This document shows, in pieces, positions 34,949 to 43,593 of a DNA stretch of 64,000 nucleotides. The notes under the pieces are model-generated. The model was not told where the DNA came from, did no database searches, and was given only the letters and a program-made list of their open reading frames with translations. Position 1 is the stretch's first letter; each line of letters begins with the position of its first letter. The position numbers and the translations under genes are program-made. The DNA is from Streptomyces sp. P9-A4 (GTDB lineage: Bacteria; Actinomycetota; Actinomycetes; Streptomycetales; Streptomycetaceae), in contig NZ_JAZIFY010000001.1 in the NCBI RefSeq assembly GCF_036634195.1, positions 5,156,501 through 5,220,500 of the forward strand. Direction: 5' to 3'.

Positions 34949-37309
34949 CTATCCCAGGAGCTTCGCCCCGGCCCAGTCGGCATGGTCGCTGTTGATGCCG
35001 TCGCCCGCGTCCCGCACCCTGAGTTCCAGGGTGCGTACGCCGGTGACGTCGACGTCCACGGACGCGGTCGCGCTCGACGGCGTCATCACCGAGGGGCTCT
35101 CGTACAGCTTGACGCCGTCGCCCCAGACCTCGAACCGGACCGTCGAGTTCGCGCCGACCTCGTCGTCCACCCCGACATCCGAACGGAACCGTGTGTAGGC
35201 GCCGTTCAGGAGGTACGTGACGGTGCCGTTGGCGTGGGTGCCGAGGCCCTTGGCGTAGGCGACGCCGTTCAGCCTGAGCGGGTGCGAGTCGACGCTCCGG
35301 TCCTTCTGGACGGTGCCGAAGTCGCTCCGCGCGTCGGTCCAGCCGAGATCGCTCAGATCCACCGTCTCGCCGGTCCCGCCGCTCGAAGCGGTCGCGGTCA
35401 CGGACGCGCCGGCCGCCACCGGAACGGTCACGTAGGACACCGTCCTGCCGTACAGCGACTTGGTCTGCGGCGTGTACGCGGTGCCGTTCACGGTGATCGA
35501 GGCGGGGGACCCGTAGAACTGGGCCTCCCAGTCGACGGACCCTCCGGAGTTGTTGGTCAGCGTGGAGGCCGTTGTCCCGGTGTGCTTGAGCTTCAGGTCG
35601 CTGTCACCGACCTTGAGGTGGTCGATCTCCACCCACGGGGTGTCGGAGGTCAGCCGGGAGACGGTCGCCACCTTGTGGTGGGGGGCGTCCGGCTGCACTC
35701 CCATCATGCCGTCGACGACGCTGCTGACCGCCAGGAAGGAGACCTCGGGGTAGCTGTTCTTGCCGGTCATGAGCTTCTTGAGCCATGCCCAGCCCTCGGC
35801 CGACCGGTTGTACTGGTAGTACATCTCCGGCAGGTACGAGGTCGCCTCGACGTTCAGGTCGTCGTCGTTGGCGGCGATGAAGTCCAGGTAGGCGCTGGTC
35901 CGGGGGCCGTGGTCGCCGAGGCCGGTCAGCATCATCAGGAAGCTGGCCTCGTGGCCCCAGCTGCTGTAGCCCGTGCCGGCGGCGTCCTTGCCGCGCACGT
36001 ACCGGTTGTTCGCCGCGTCCCACCAGTTCGCCTCGAAGTGGTCGCGCACCCGCTTCGCCCGCGCGGCCCACTTGGCACCGCCGGCGGTGTCGCCCTTCGC
36101 CTTCAGGATCTCCGCGTAGGCCTGCATCGACTGGTACTGGTACCCGAGCGCGTCGGCCGCGGAGACGAGGTTCTCGTTCGGGAACTCGAAGAACGTCGCC
36201 GTGTACTCCCCGGGCTGCTTCCTCGCCACCGGCTGCTCGGCGGCCGGGTTCGCGTCGTTCCAGGTCACCTCGTGGCCGTCCAGGAACGCACCCATCGTCG
36301 AGTCGTAGTACGCGGAGAGGGCCGGATCGTTGATCCAGGCCGCGTCGCCCGTCCACTGGTACTGCTTGAACGCCTTGGCCATCACGTTGAACGGCGAGGG
36401 CAGTTCACGGAAGCCGGTGCCGTCGATGTAGTACATGGCGCCGTACGAGCTGTGCGCCCACAGCGGCCAGCCGTTCTGGCCCGGATCGTCGGCGTCGCCG
36501 GCGAACGTCCGCATCATGTTGAAGGTCTCGGCGTCCAGACCGAGCGCGTGCGCGCCGTCGGACTGGTGGGAGATGTCCCGGTTGTAGAAGGACTCCCGGC
36601 TGGTGTACGAGCCCCAGTAGCCCGGCGTCACCGTGGAGTGCGTGGCGTCCTTGAGGCGCCACCACTCGGGCTCGTGGCCCATCATCGGGTTGCCGGGATA
36701 GAACGTCATGCCGAGGGCGCGGCCCTTGCCCCAGTCGAAGCCGTCGTTCAGCGTCGCGTTCGGCGAGGAGATGGTCAGCGCGCTGGTCGGCGGCCCCACG
36801 TGCTGCTGCACCGTGATCCTGTCGACGCGCGGCGCCTCGCCGGCGGACACGGCCGTCAGCTCGATCGTGTCACCGGCCTTGAGCGCGATCCGGCTGGTCG
36901 TACGGGTGTCGATGTTCATCGGATCGGTGTGGTCGCGGCCGTAGCGCTGGGACGTCGCCCACGAGTCCACGGTGGTGGAGTTGACGGCGAGGGTGTACGT
37001 CACGCCGCTCGCGGCCTTGCCGTTGTAGCGGGTGACGAGGTCATAGCTCCCCGCGGCTCCGGAGAAGGCGGTGCGGGCGGTACTCGTCTGACCGGCGGCG
37101 CCCAGGGCGTAGGTGACGTGGTCGACGGGGTTGCCGTTCCAGGTGTGGTCGACCGTGTCGGTGGCGAAGTTGGTCAGCGACATGTTCTCGGCTTCGATCA
37201 CGTACGGCCCCGCGGTCGCCGTGGCCGCGGCGGGTGGACCGGGCAGGACGACGACGGCACCGACGGAAGCGAGGACGGCGGAGAGAGCACAGGCAAGACG
37301 ACGACGCAT
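34949..37309 (-). CDS. Secreted six-hairpin glycosidase-like protein with two carbohydrate-binding modules
   Basis: A 786-residue exported protein. It has a signal peptide (about residues 1-33) and a CBM35/CBM6-like module at about 35-170 (YVIEAENMSL; VDRITVQQH). A helical six-hairpin region follows at about 180-560 (SRESFYNRDISHQSDGAHA; LNVEATSYLPEMYYQYN; PEVSFLAVSSVVDGMMG), then a short beta domain. The C-terminal NPCBM-type module covers about 650-785 (DLGWTDARSDFGTVQKD; YAKGLGTHANGTVTY). It is a larger paralogue of the protein at 26766-28721. ATG 37309 has GAAAGGA upstream. Its leader carries the GACAACGTTGTC palindrome. It probably degrades or trims an extracellular polysaccharide for the nearby importer. 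Confidence 0.82.
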   Translation of the reverse strand: MRRRLACALSAVLASVGAVVVLPGPPAAATATAGPYVIEAENMSLTNFATDTVDHTWNGNPVDHVTYALGAAGQTSTARTAFSGAAGSYDLVTRYNGKAASGVTYTLAVNSTTVDSWATSQRYGRDHTDPMNIDTRTTSRIALKAGDTIELTAVSAGEAPRVDRITVQQHVGPPTSALTISSPNATLNDGFDWGKGRALGMTFYPGNPMMGHEPEWWRLKDATHSTVTPGYWGSYTSRESFYNRDISHQSDGAHALGLDAETFNMMRTFAGDADDPGQNGWPLWAHSSYGAMYYIDGTGFRELPSPFNVMAKAFKQYQWTGDAAWINDPALSAYYDSTMGAFLDGHEVTWNDANPAAEQPVARKQPGEYTATFFEFPNENLVSAADALGYQYQSMQAYAEILKAKGDTAGGAKWAARAKRVRDHFEANWWDAANNRYVRGKDAAGTGYSSWGHEASFLMMLTGLGDHGPRTSAYLDFIAANDDDLNVEATSYLPEMYYQYNRSAEGWAWLKKLMTGKNSYPEVSFLAVSSVVDGMMGVQPDAPHHKVATVSRLTSDTPWVEIDHLKVGDSDLKLKHTGTTASTLTNNSGGSVDWEAQFYGSPASITVNGTAYTPQTKSLYGRTVSYVTVPVAAGASVTATASSGGTGETVDLSDLGWTDARSDFGTVQKDRSVDSHPLRLNGVAYAKGLGTHANGTVTYLLNGAYTRFRSDVGVDDEVGANSTVRFEVWGDGVKLYESPSVMTPSSATASVDVDVTGVRTLELRVRDAGDGINSDHADWAGAKLLG

Positions 37310-37333
37310 GTGCGATCGGATCCTTTCGTGCGC

Positions 37334-37345
37334 GACAACGTTGTC
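37334..37345. promoter_or_regulatory. Perfect 12-bp palindrome, likely LacI-type operator
   Basis: GACAACGTTGTC has a central CG as in LacI-family operators. It lies 25-36 bp before the glycosidase start and just downstream of the predicted promoter, a good repressor position. The only LacI gene in the window is 2.5 kb away in the same locus. Confidence 0.6.
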
Positions 37346-37397
37346 TACGTTCTGGGGGAGGGCGAGGTGCTGTGGGAAGAAGTTGAACTGTGTCGCC

Positions 37398-37427
37398 TAT
37401 TGAGGACTTCGACGGGTGCGGTGTCAA
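37398..37427 (-). promoter_or_regulatory. Promoter for the second secreted glycosidase
   Basis: On the minus strand, a perfect TTGACA (37427-37422) is followed after 18 bp by TCAATA (37403-37398). The leader would be about 80 nt and includes the palindrome at 37334-37345. Upstream at 37446-37461 are TTGCAA and TTGCAGGA, motifs also present in the 28.8-kb promoter region. Confidence 0.5.
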
Positions 37428-37584
37428 CGCTTGTGCACGATTGGATTGCAAAGTTGCAGGACAAACCTGCTGGGCAAAAAGAAAACTTTCACTGCCTCAC
37501 TGCAGGCCGTGGGGGCTGTGAGGGAGGGGCTCGGGCGTGCGGAAGCCGGGGAGCCGTGGGCGGGACGACTCCCCGGGGGCTACG

Positions 37585-37650
37585 CGGGTCTATGCGGCGA
37601 CGACGGCGCGGGGTCTATACGGGTCGATACGGGGTCTATGCGACGGCGGC
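37585..37650. repeat. Repeats of GGGTCTATGCG at a gene end
   Basis: GGGTCTATGCG or GGGTCTATACG occurs three times (starting about 37587, 37611 and 37632), plus one GGGTCGATACG, within 66 bp. The stop codon of the hydrolase lies in the last copy. The rest of the 37310-37635 gap holds the promoter and operator above and no gene. Confidence 0.65.
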
Positions 37651-38910
37651 GCGACCGGCAGCCATGTCCATCAGGCGGGCCAGGACGCGGCCCGAGGAGG
37701 CGGAGAGGCCGTCGTGTTCCCACTCGTTGGTGACCCAGGCCTGCAGAGCGCCGACTTCGCGTGCGGTACGCAGGGAGAGGCCGGCGTCGACGTACATGTC
37801 GTCGTGGTAGACGGCGGCGGCGACGGGGACGCGGTTGGCGGCGAGCCGGGCGGGGTCGTAGAGCGGGGCCCAGTCGGTACGGGCGGCGAGCAGGTCGGCG
37901 GCGTCGGCGAAGGGGCGGAGCCCCCTGATCTCCCGGAGCATCCAGGGGTACATCATCTCCCCGGTGAGCAGCAGGGGATCGGCGTCCTCGGCGAACTCGG
38001 GGAAGCGGGAGAGGGCGCGGTCGGCGGCCCAGGCGGTGGGCCCGGCGCCCTGCCCGTAGAGCGACTCCTGCAGAACGACGAAGAGCGGGTTGTCGACGAA
38101 GCCGGTGAGGCCGGCGACCTGCTGGAGGAAGGTGTCGGTCAACTCGCCGTCCGCGTCGAAGGCTTCGTCGAGGAGCCAGTGGATCCGCTCGAAGCCGTCA
38201 CCCATGCCGAGCGCGAGGCCGAGGGTGCGGAGCCGCCGGACGGTGAGCCGGTCGCCGTCGGGCAGGCGGACGTCGGTGGAGTGGAGCAGGTCGGCGATCC
38301 GGCGTAGGAGGGGGGCGTCGTCGGGGTAGCGGGAGTAGAAGTCGAGGACGCGGTCGCGGACGCGCGGATAGGTGCGGGCGTAGACGTCGTCGGCGGTGGT
38401 GGCGAGCCCGGGCAGCCCGCCGGTCACGTAGCAGGCGCGGAGCCCTTCGGGGGCGCGGGAGAGATAGGACAGGGTGATGAAGCCGCCGTAACTCTGCCCG
38501 AGCGTCTCCCAGGGCTCGTCGCCACAGAGCTGACGTCGAATCAGCTCGGCGTCGGCGACGATGGAGTCGGCGCGGAAGTGCCCCAGGTACTCGGCGAGCC
38601 GCTGAGGCGAACCGAACCGGCCGGCGAGGCGCGCGGTGACGGGGGTGGAACGCCCGGTGCCGCGCTGGTCCATCAGCAGCACCCGATGGGTCTTGAGCGC
38701 GTGAGCGAGCCACCCGGGCGAACCGACGGAAGGCCGAGGCGACTTACCACCGGGCCCACCCTGCAGATAGAGCAGCCAGGGCAACCGCTCCCCGACGAGC
38801 GAGGGATCGACCACCTCGCGCGCGAACACCTCGATGACACCCCCCTGGGGCGAGGAGTGGTCGAGCGGAACGGTGAAGACGTGATCGGTGACCGCGTAAG
38901 CGGGGTGCAT
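37636..38910 (-). CDS. Alpha/beta hydrolase, proline-iminopeptidase (S33) type
   Basis: A 424-residue cytosolic hydrolase. It has the oxyanion segment LQGGPGGK near residue 49, the nucleophile elbow LGQSYGG (Ser near 145), DQRGTG and a C-terminal His in WEHDG. Length and motifs fit actinobacterial prolyl aminopeptidases, which remove N-terminal proline from peptides. ATG 38910 with GAGAGG upstream is preferred to the longer in-frame start at 39039, whose extra part overlaps the terminator and att region. It is the last chromosomal gene before the tRNA-Arg island. Confidence 0.88.
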   Translation of the reverse strand: MHPAYAVTDHVFTVPLDHSSPQGGVIEVFAREVVDPSLVGERLPWLLYLQGGPGGKSPRPSVGSPGWLAHALKTHRVLLMDQRGTGRSTPVTARLAGRFGSPQRLAEYLGHFRADSIVADAELIRRQLCGDEPWETLGQSYGGFITLSYLSRAPEGLRACYVTGGLPGLATTADDVYARTYPRVRDRVLDFYSRYPDDAPLLRRIADLLHSTDVRLPDGDRLTVRRLRTLGLALGMGDGFERIHWLLDEAFDADGELTDTFLQQVAGLTGFVDNPLFVVLQESLYGQGAGPTAWAADRALSRFPEFAEDADPLLLTGEMMYPWMLREIRGLRPFADAADLLAARTDWAPLYDPARLAANRVPVAAAVYHDDMYVDAGLSLRTAREVGALQAWVTNEWEHDGLSASSGRVLARLMDMAAGRAAVA

Positions 38911-39045
38911 GGCCTGCCTCTCGATAGAAATCACGCACGACCACCACGGGCCGCACCCCAGCAAACTATCGATGCAGTGTGACATTGCATAGATGGGGGA
39001 AGGTGCCCCAGGACTCGGCCCCGGCACACGCCTGCACATACAACA

Positions 39046-39083
39046 AGACCCCGCGCTCAGCGTTTCCGCTGATCACGGGGTCT
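39046..39083. terminator. Terminator-like hairpin, probably the original tRNA-Arg terminator
   Basis: AGACCCCG (39046-39053) pairs with CGGGGTCT (39076-39083), and inside it CAGCG pairs with CGCTG. It lies 15 bp outside the left 51-bp repeat. An equivalent hairpin stands at the same place next to the intact tRNA at 47357-47398. It was probably the tRNA-Arg terminator before the island inserted. Confidence 0.6.
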
Positions 39084-39097
39084 GTGTGGCACTTCCT

Positions 39098-39148
39098 GCG
39101 AAGTGCCCCCGGCAGGATTCGAACCTGCGCACACGGCTCCGGAGGCCG
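39098..39148. repeat. Left attachment repeat (3' part of tRNA-Arg)
   Basis: Fifty-one bases are identical to 47410-47460, covering the tRNA-Arg 3' end back to its anticodon arm. After 39148 the sequence leaves the tRNA (GATCGCACC in place of TTGCTCTAT), so this is a tRNA fragment, not a gene. Two mismatches just outside (39096-39097) mark the boundary. Confidence 0.85.
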
Positions 39149-39368
39149 GATCGCACCCAGGTGTTTGCCCAGGTCAGGCGCCTAGCTGATGAGTTGTCAG
39201 GCTTGCTGTCCCACACATGTCCCACGATTGAGAAATGCGCCGAATGTCACAGAATCTGAGGGGTGTGGGCCTCGGTGACTGATGCGCCGGCGCGCCGATC
39301 CCTTCCCCTCCGCCTCGGTGGGGTTGCCAGGAGAGCGCCAAAAGCGAGCTAGGATCTAAGTAAGATTC

Positions 39369-39394
39369 AATCTACGTAATATCGAAACTACGTT
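39369..39394 (+). promoter_or_regulatory. Direct repeats upstream of the island ATPase
   Basis: AATCTACGTA (39369-39378) and AAACTACGTT (39385-39394) are 16 bp apart in the most A/T-rich part of the window. A TAGGAT -10-like box is at 39350-39355 and TAGGGA at 39405-39410, ten bases before the ATG. It may be an operator plus promoter brought in with the island. Confidence 0.4.
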
Positions 39395-39419
39395 TGATGA
39401 ATGCTAGGGATGGGCGCTG

Positions 39420-40853
39420 ATGGAGTTCAAGGGCAGGTCTGCCGACCTGGATCAGTTGACTCGGCAGCTGGGGCTGGTGGTCAGCGGTACGGGGGCCACG
39501 CGTGGTCAGGCTGTAACCGTGACGGGCCGGCGCCGGGTGGGCAAGTCTCGTCTGGTCCAGGAGTTCTGCGACCGTTCCGGGCTTCCGTACGTGGTCTTCC
39601 AGGCGACCCGGGGACGCAACGCGGTGGCCGAGCGGGCGGACTTCGCCTCGACGCTGGCGCATTCCCCTCTTCCCGGGGCTGAGCTGGTGGCCGGGCTGCA
39701 GGCCTCCGACTGGAACCAGGCACTGCGTTCCCTGGCGGTCGCGATTCCGGACGATGTCCCGAGCATTGCGGTACTCGACGAGGTGCCGTGGCTGGTGGAG
39801 CAGGACGGGGAGTTCGAGGGGGCGCTGCAGACGGTCTGGGACCGGCACCTGTCCGCCAAGCCGGTCCTGGTGATCCTGGTCGGCAGTGACATGTCGGTGA
39901 TGGAGGCGCTGCAGTCCTATGGCCGCCCGTTCTTCGGCCGGGCGGCCAAGATGACCGTACAGCCGCTGCACCTGGCCGATGTGCAGGCGATGACCGGTCT
40001 TGACGCGGCGGAAGCGGTGGACGCGCTGCTGATCACCGGAGGGTTCCCGGAGATCGTTCAGTCCTGGCGGCCGGGGATGGGCCGCAGAGACTTCCTGCGC
40101 GAGGCTGTGTCCAACCCGCTTGCGCCGCTGTTGGTGGCGGGCGAACTGTCGCTGCTGGGGGAGTTTCCCGAGGCGTCCCACTCGCGCGCGATCCTGGAAG
40201 CGGTCGGCAGTGGCGAGCGGACCTTCTCCACCATTGCCGCACAGGCCGGTGGTGCGGGCGCGCTGCCCTCGGGCACGCTGTCTCCGCTGTTGAACACGCT
40301 GCTGGCCAAGCGGGTCCTGGCCGCTGACCTGCCGCTGTCGGTCAAGGCGGACAGCAAGAACAAGCGCTATCGCATCGCCGATCCGTATCTCCGGTTCTGG
40401 CTGGCTTTCCTGCAGCGCGGGATCCCGCTCATCGAGCGCGGTCGCGGCGATCTGGCGCTGGAGCGCATTGAGCGGTCGTGGACGACCTGGCGGGGCCGGG
40501 CCGTCGAGCCGGTCGTCCGCGAGTCGCTGCTGCGCCTGCTGCCCGATGAGAGGTGGCCGCAGACAGAGGCGGTCGGGGGTTGGTGGAACCGGCAGAACAA
40601 CCCGGAGATCGACCTGATCGGAGCCGACCGCGAACCCGTGGCAGGGCAGGTTCACTTCATCGGCTCGGTGAAGTGGCTGGAGTCGCAGCCGTTCGGCCGA
40701 CGCGAGTACGACGCCCTGGTACGAGACATGCTCGCCGTGCCCGGTGCCGAGCCGGACACGGCGCTGGTGGCAGTGTCCCGCTGTGGTGTTGAGGACGATC
40801 TGCCTGTTGCGGCGCATTGGGGTCCGGAGGACCTTGTTCGCGCCTGGCAGTAG
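39420..40853 (+). CDS. AAA-type ATPase with DUF234-like C-terminal domain
   Basis: A 477-residue ATPase of the archaeal-ATPase/DUF234 class. Walker A GRRRVGKSR is at about residues 36-44, Walker B IAVLDEVPWL near 120 and sensor-1-like ILVGSDMSVM near 155. A winged-helix segment follows in the middle, and a C-terminal nuclease-like domain with EIDLIGADRE shows the E-x-D pattern of restriction-fold proteins. Members are found in mobile islands and have been proposed to act in defence or toxin-like roles. ATG 39420 is the first in-frame start after the promoter region. It is the only apparently intact gene of the island. Confidence 0.82.
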   Translation: MEFKGRSADLDQLTRQLGLVVSGTGATRGQAVTVTGRRRVGKSRLVQEFCDRSGLPYVVFQATRGRNAVAERADFASTLAHSPLPGAELVAGLQASDWNQALRSLAVAIPDDVPSIAVLDEVPWLVEQDGEFEGALQTVWDRHLSAKPVLVILVGSDMSVMEALQSYGRPFFGRAAKMTVQPLHLADVQAMTGLDAAEAVDALLITGGFPEIVQSWRPGMGRRDFLREAVSNPLAPLLVAGELSLLGEFPEASHSRAILEAVGSGERTFSTIAAQAGGAGALPSGTLSPLLNTLLAKRVLAADLPLSVKADSKNKRYRIADPYLRFWLAFLQRGIPLIERGRGDLALERIERSWTTWRGRAVEPVVRESLLRLLPDERWPQTEAVGGWWNRQNNPEIDLIGADREPVAGQVHFIGSVKWLESQPFGRREYDALVRDMLAVPGAEPDTALVAVSRCGVEDDLPVAAHWGPEDLVRAWQ

Positions 40854-40928
40854 TCAGGGAAACCGCGAGGGTGGTGACGCGGCCGGGTTCACCCCCGCGG
40901 GGTGACCGGACGGCGCTAGCCTGGCCGG

Positions 40929-43405
40929 GTGAATGCGCGTACCGCCCTTGTGAAATGGCTGGGAACCCTGGATCCTCAGCGGCTGGCCGCGTTGCTGGAG
41001 GAGCGGGATCTGCCGCTCGCCGCCGGGTACCGACGGATCACCACCCTCCGCGAGCTCGCCGAACACTTGCTTACCGACGAGTCGGTGGGGCAGGGCCTGA
41101 TGGCGGGCACCGCCGGAGAGCTGGAATTGCTCGCTTCCATCGCCGCCCTTGCCCTGGAGCGGCACGGCCCCGCAGCCGGTGGCGAGGCCGAGGACGGGCC
41201 CGGATATCCCTGGCAACAGCGGAAGCCCGTTCCCCCGGTGGAACCCGCGGACCGATTGGTGCCTGAGCGGGACGTACTGTCCTGGTTCGAGCCGGGGGAG
41301 AAGCGGCAGCGGGCGGAACACACACTCACCCGACTGCGGGAGCGCGCGCTGTTGCTCCCCGCGCCCAAGGGCCGACTGGCGCTCCCACCACTGCTGCACG
41401 TCCGCGCCGCCGGGTTCGACGGTTACGGGCGTACGGCCGACCGGCTGCTGACCACCGCCTACAACGCCCCCGAGGTCAAGCGGATCGCCGCAACCCTCTT
41501 CGGTGAGGGCGCGGCCCGTACCCGCGACCAGGCCCAGGATCTGATCACCGCTCTGCTCGCCGATCCCGCCCGGGTGCGGGCACTGGTGGCGGACGCCCCG
41601 GTCCGGGCGCTGGAGCTGCTGGACCACCTGGTACCCGGCCCGCCGCTGCTGCGGACCCACTGCTTCGTCAGCCGGTACGGGTCGCAGTACGCGGGCCCGG
41701 ACGCCAAGTACGTCTTCCGGGAGGGCGGCAGCGGAGACGAGGGCACCGACTGGCTGGCCGGGCGCGGACTGCTTATCCCCTCCGGCCTCGACCTGGTGGA
41801 ACTTCCGTACGAGGTCGCCCGTGCGCTCCGCGATGCGGGCGCGGCGCCCAGCCCCCGGCTGGAACCGGAGCCGTTCACCGCCACCGCGCCGCTGCCGTCC
41901 GGCTGGGAGGGCGAGGGTGGCAGGGCCGCCGCGGCGGCCGCCTGGCGGGCCGAACTCGTACTGCGGGCGCTGGCCGCCCAGCCGGTCGCGATCCGCAAGG
42001 CGGGCGGGATCGCCGTGCGGGACACCCGGCGGCTGGCCAAGGCGGCCGGGGCCGATGAGGCCGGCACCCGGCTGTGGCTGGATCTCGCGGTGAACGCCGG
42101 CCTGGCCGCGCCTCAGGACGACGAACCGGCCCCCGCTTCCCGCGGCCGCCGGAACTCCAAGAGCCCCAAGCCCTCCGCCCGGCTTCGCCGAGCGACCGCT
42201 ACGACGCCTGGGCCGCCGCTCCGCCCGCGGGCAAACTGCTGCCGCTCCTGGTCGCCTGGGCCGTGGTCCCCGCAGTACTCAGCCACTGGCCGGACCCCGA
42301 CGAGACCCCGGTCGCGCTCATCAGTCCGCAGGACGAGGACGCCGTGACCCTCCGCACCGGAGTCCTGCGAGCGCTCGCCGTCCTCCCCGACGGACACGGG
42401 CTGACCGCGAACGCGCGCGGATACACCGAACTGCTCTCACTGGCCGCATGGTTCCAGCCCGCCCTGCGCGCTCACCTGGCCACAGACGCCACGGGGGAGC
42501 TGACCGGCCTGGACGAAGTTCTCGACCGCATGGCGGCCACCCTGACGGAGGCGGCCCTGCTCGGTGTGGTGGCCCACGGCGCGCTCACCCCTGCCGGGCG
42601 GGCCCTGTGCCGGCTGCTGGAGGCGGGAGCCGCCCACCACTATCCGGCAGTGCCCGGCGCGGGCGCCGACCCGTCCGCCCGCGGCTCGGAGGGCCTGGGC
42701 GAAGATCTCGCTCTCCGCCCCACCCTGGCGAAGGCGGTGACCACCCTCCGCGAGGAGCTGCACGCAGCGCTGCCCGAGCCCAGCGACAAGGCCCGGTTCC
42801 AGAGCGACCTGACCGCCACGGTCACCGGCGCGCCCGCGCCCGCCCTCGCCGACCTGCTCTCCGCTGTCGGCGACATCGAGTCCGAGGGGCATGCGGTGGT
42901 CTGGCGCATCTCGGCAACCTCCATCCGCTGGGCCCTGGACGCCGGCTGGACCGCGGACGAACTCCTCGACCGCCTCACGGAGGCAAGCGAGCGCGACACC
43001 CCCCTCCCCCAACCACTGGCCTACACGATCAAGGACACCGCCCGCACCCACGGACAACTCAAGGTCGTCCGCTCCGCCTGCTGCATCCGCTCGGACGACA
43101 CCGCCCTGATCGCCGAGGTCGCCCAGGCCCGCGGCCTGGCCAAACTCCGCCTGCGCCGGATCGCCCCCACGGTCCTGATCTCCACAGCCCCGCCGGAGGA
43201 GACCCTGTCAGCCCTCCGCACGGCCGGCTACGCCCCCACCCAGGAAGCCGAGACAGGCACCACGCTCCTCGACCGCGCCCCCACCGACCGCGCCCCGACC
43301 CTCATGCCGACCCTGGACCACGCTCACGCTGCCTACGGTGAACCGGGTCGCGGCGCCCCTGCGAGCGCCCGCCTACTGGCCGCCACCCTCACCGCGGCCG
43401 GCTAG
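40929..43405 (+). pseudogene. Helicase-associated-domain protein (XPB N-terminal-like), frameshifted
   Basis: About 825 codons in two frames. From 40929 the protein reads in one frame to about 42180 (RRNSKSPKPSARL), then continues as SPSDRYDAWAAAPPAGKL in the frame that ends at 43405. The typical family member has these joined (PSARLxPSDRYDAW), so one base, probably a C near 42184, is missing. The C-terminal part has the Helicase_C_3 signature (GHAVVWRISATSIRWALDAG; TARTHGQLKVVRSACCIRS). The family often accompanies XPB-like helicases, but none is here. A sequencing error would also explain it; otherwise the gene is dead. Confidence 0.75.
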
Positions 43406-43593
43406 GAGGCGCGCGTCAGACATCGCCTTCGGCGCCCACGTCTGGCGCACAAGGCACCGGGGCGACAGGGACGGGGACGGGAGCTTCGTGCTCGGAACCG
43501 TTGCCGTTCCGGACGTCACGGGGTGCCGTCCGGGCACGTGAGCTGCGATCGGCAGGCTGGGCGTGTCGGGCGATGCCCACGGCGGTCCGGATC

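Noticed and set aside
39098..39180. A second tRNA-Arg gene at the left end of the island
   Set aside because: Only the 3' part is present; beyond 39148 the sequence does not form the D-arm or the acceptor 5' strand.
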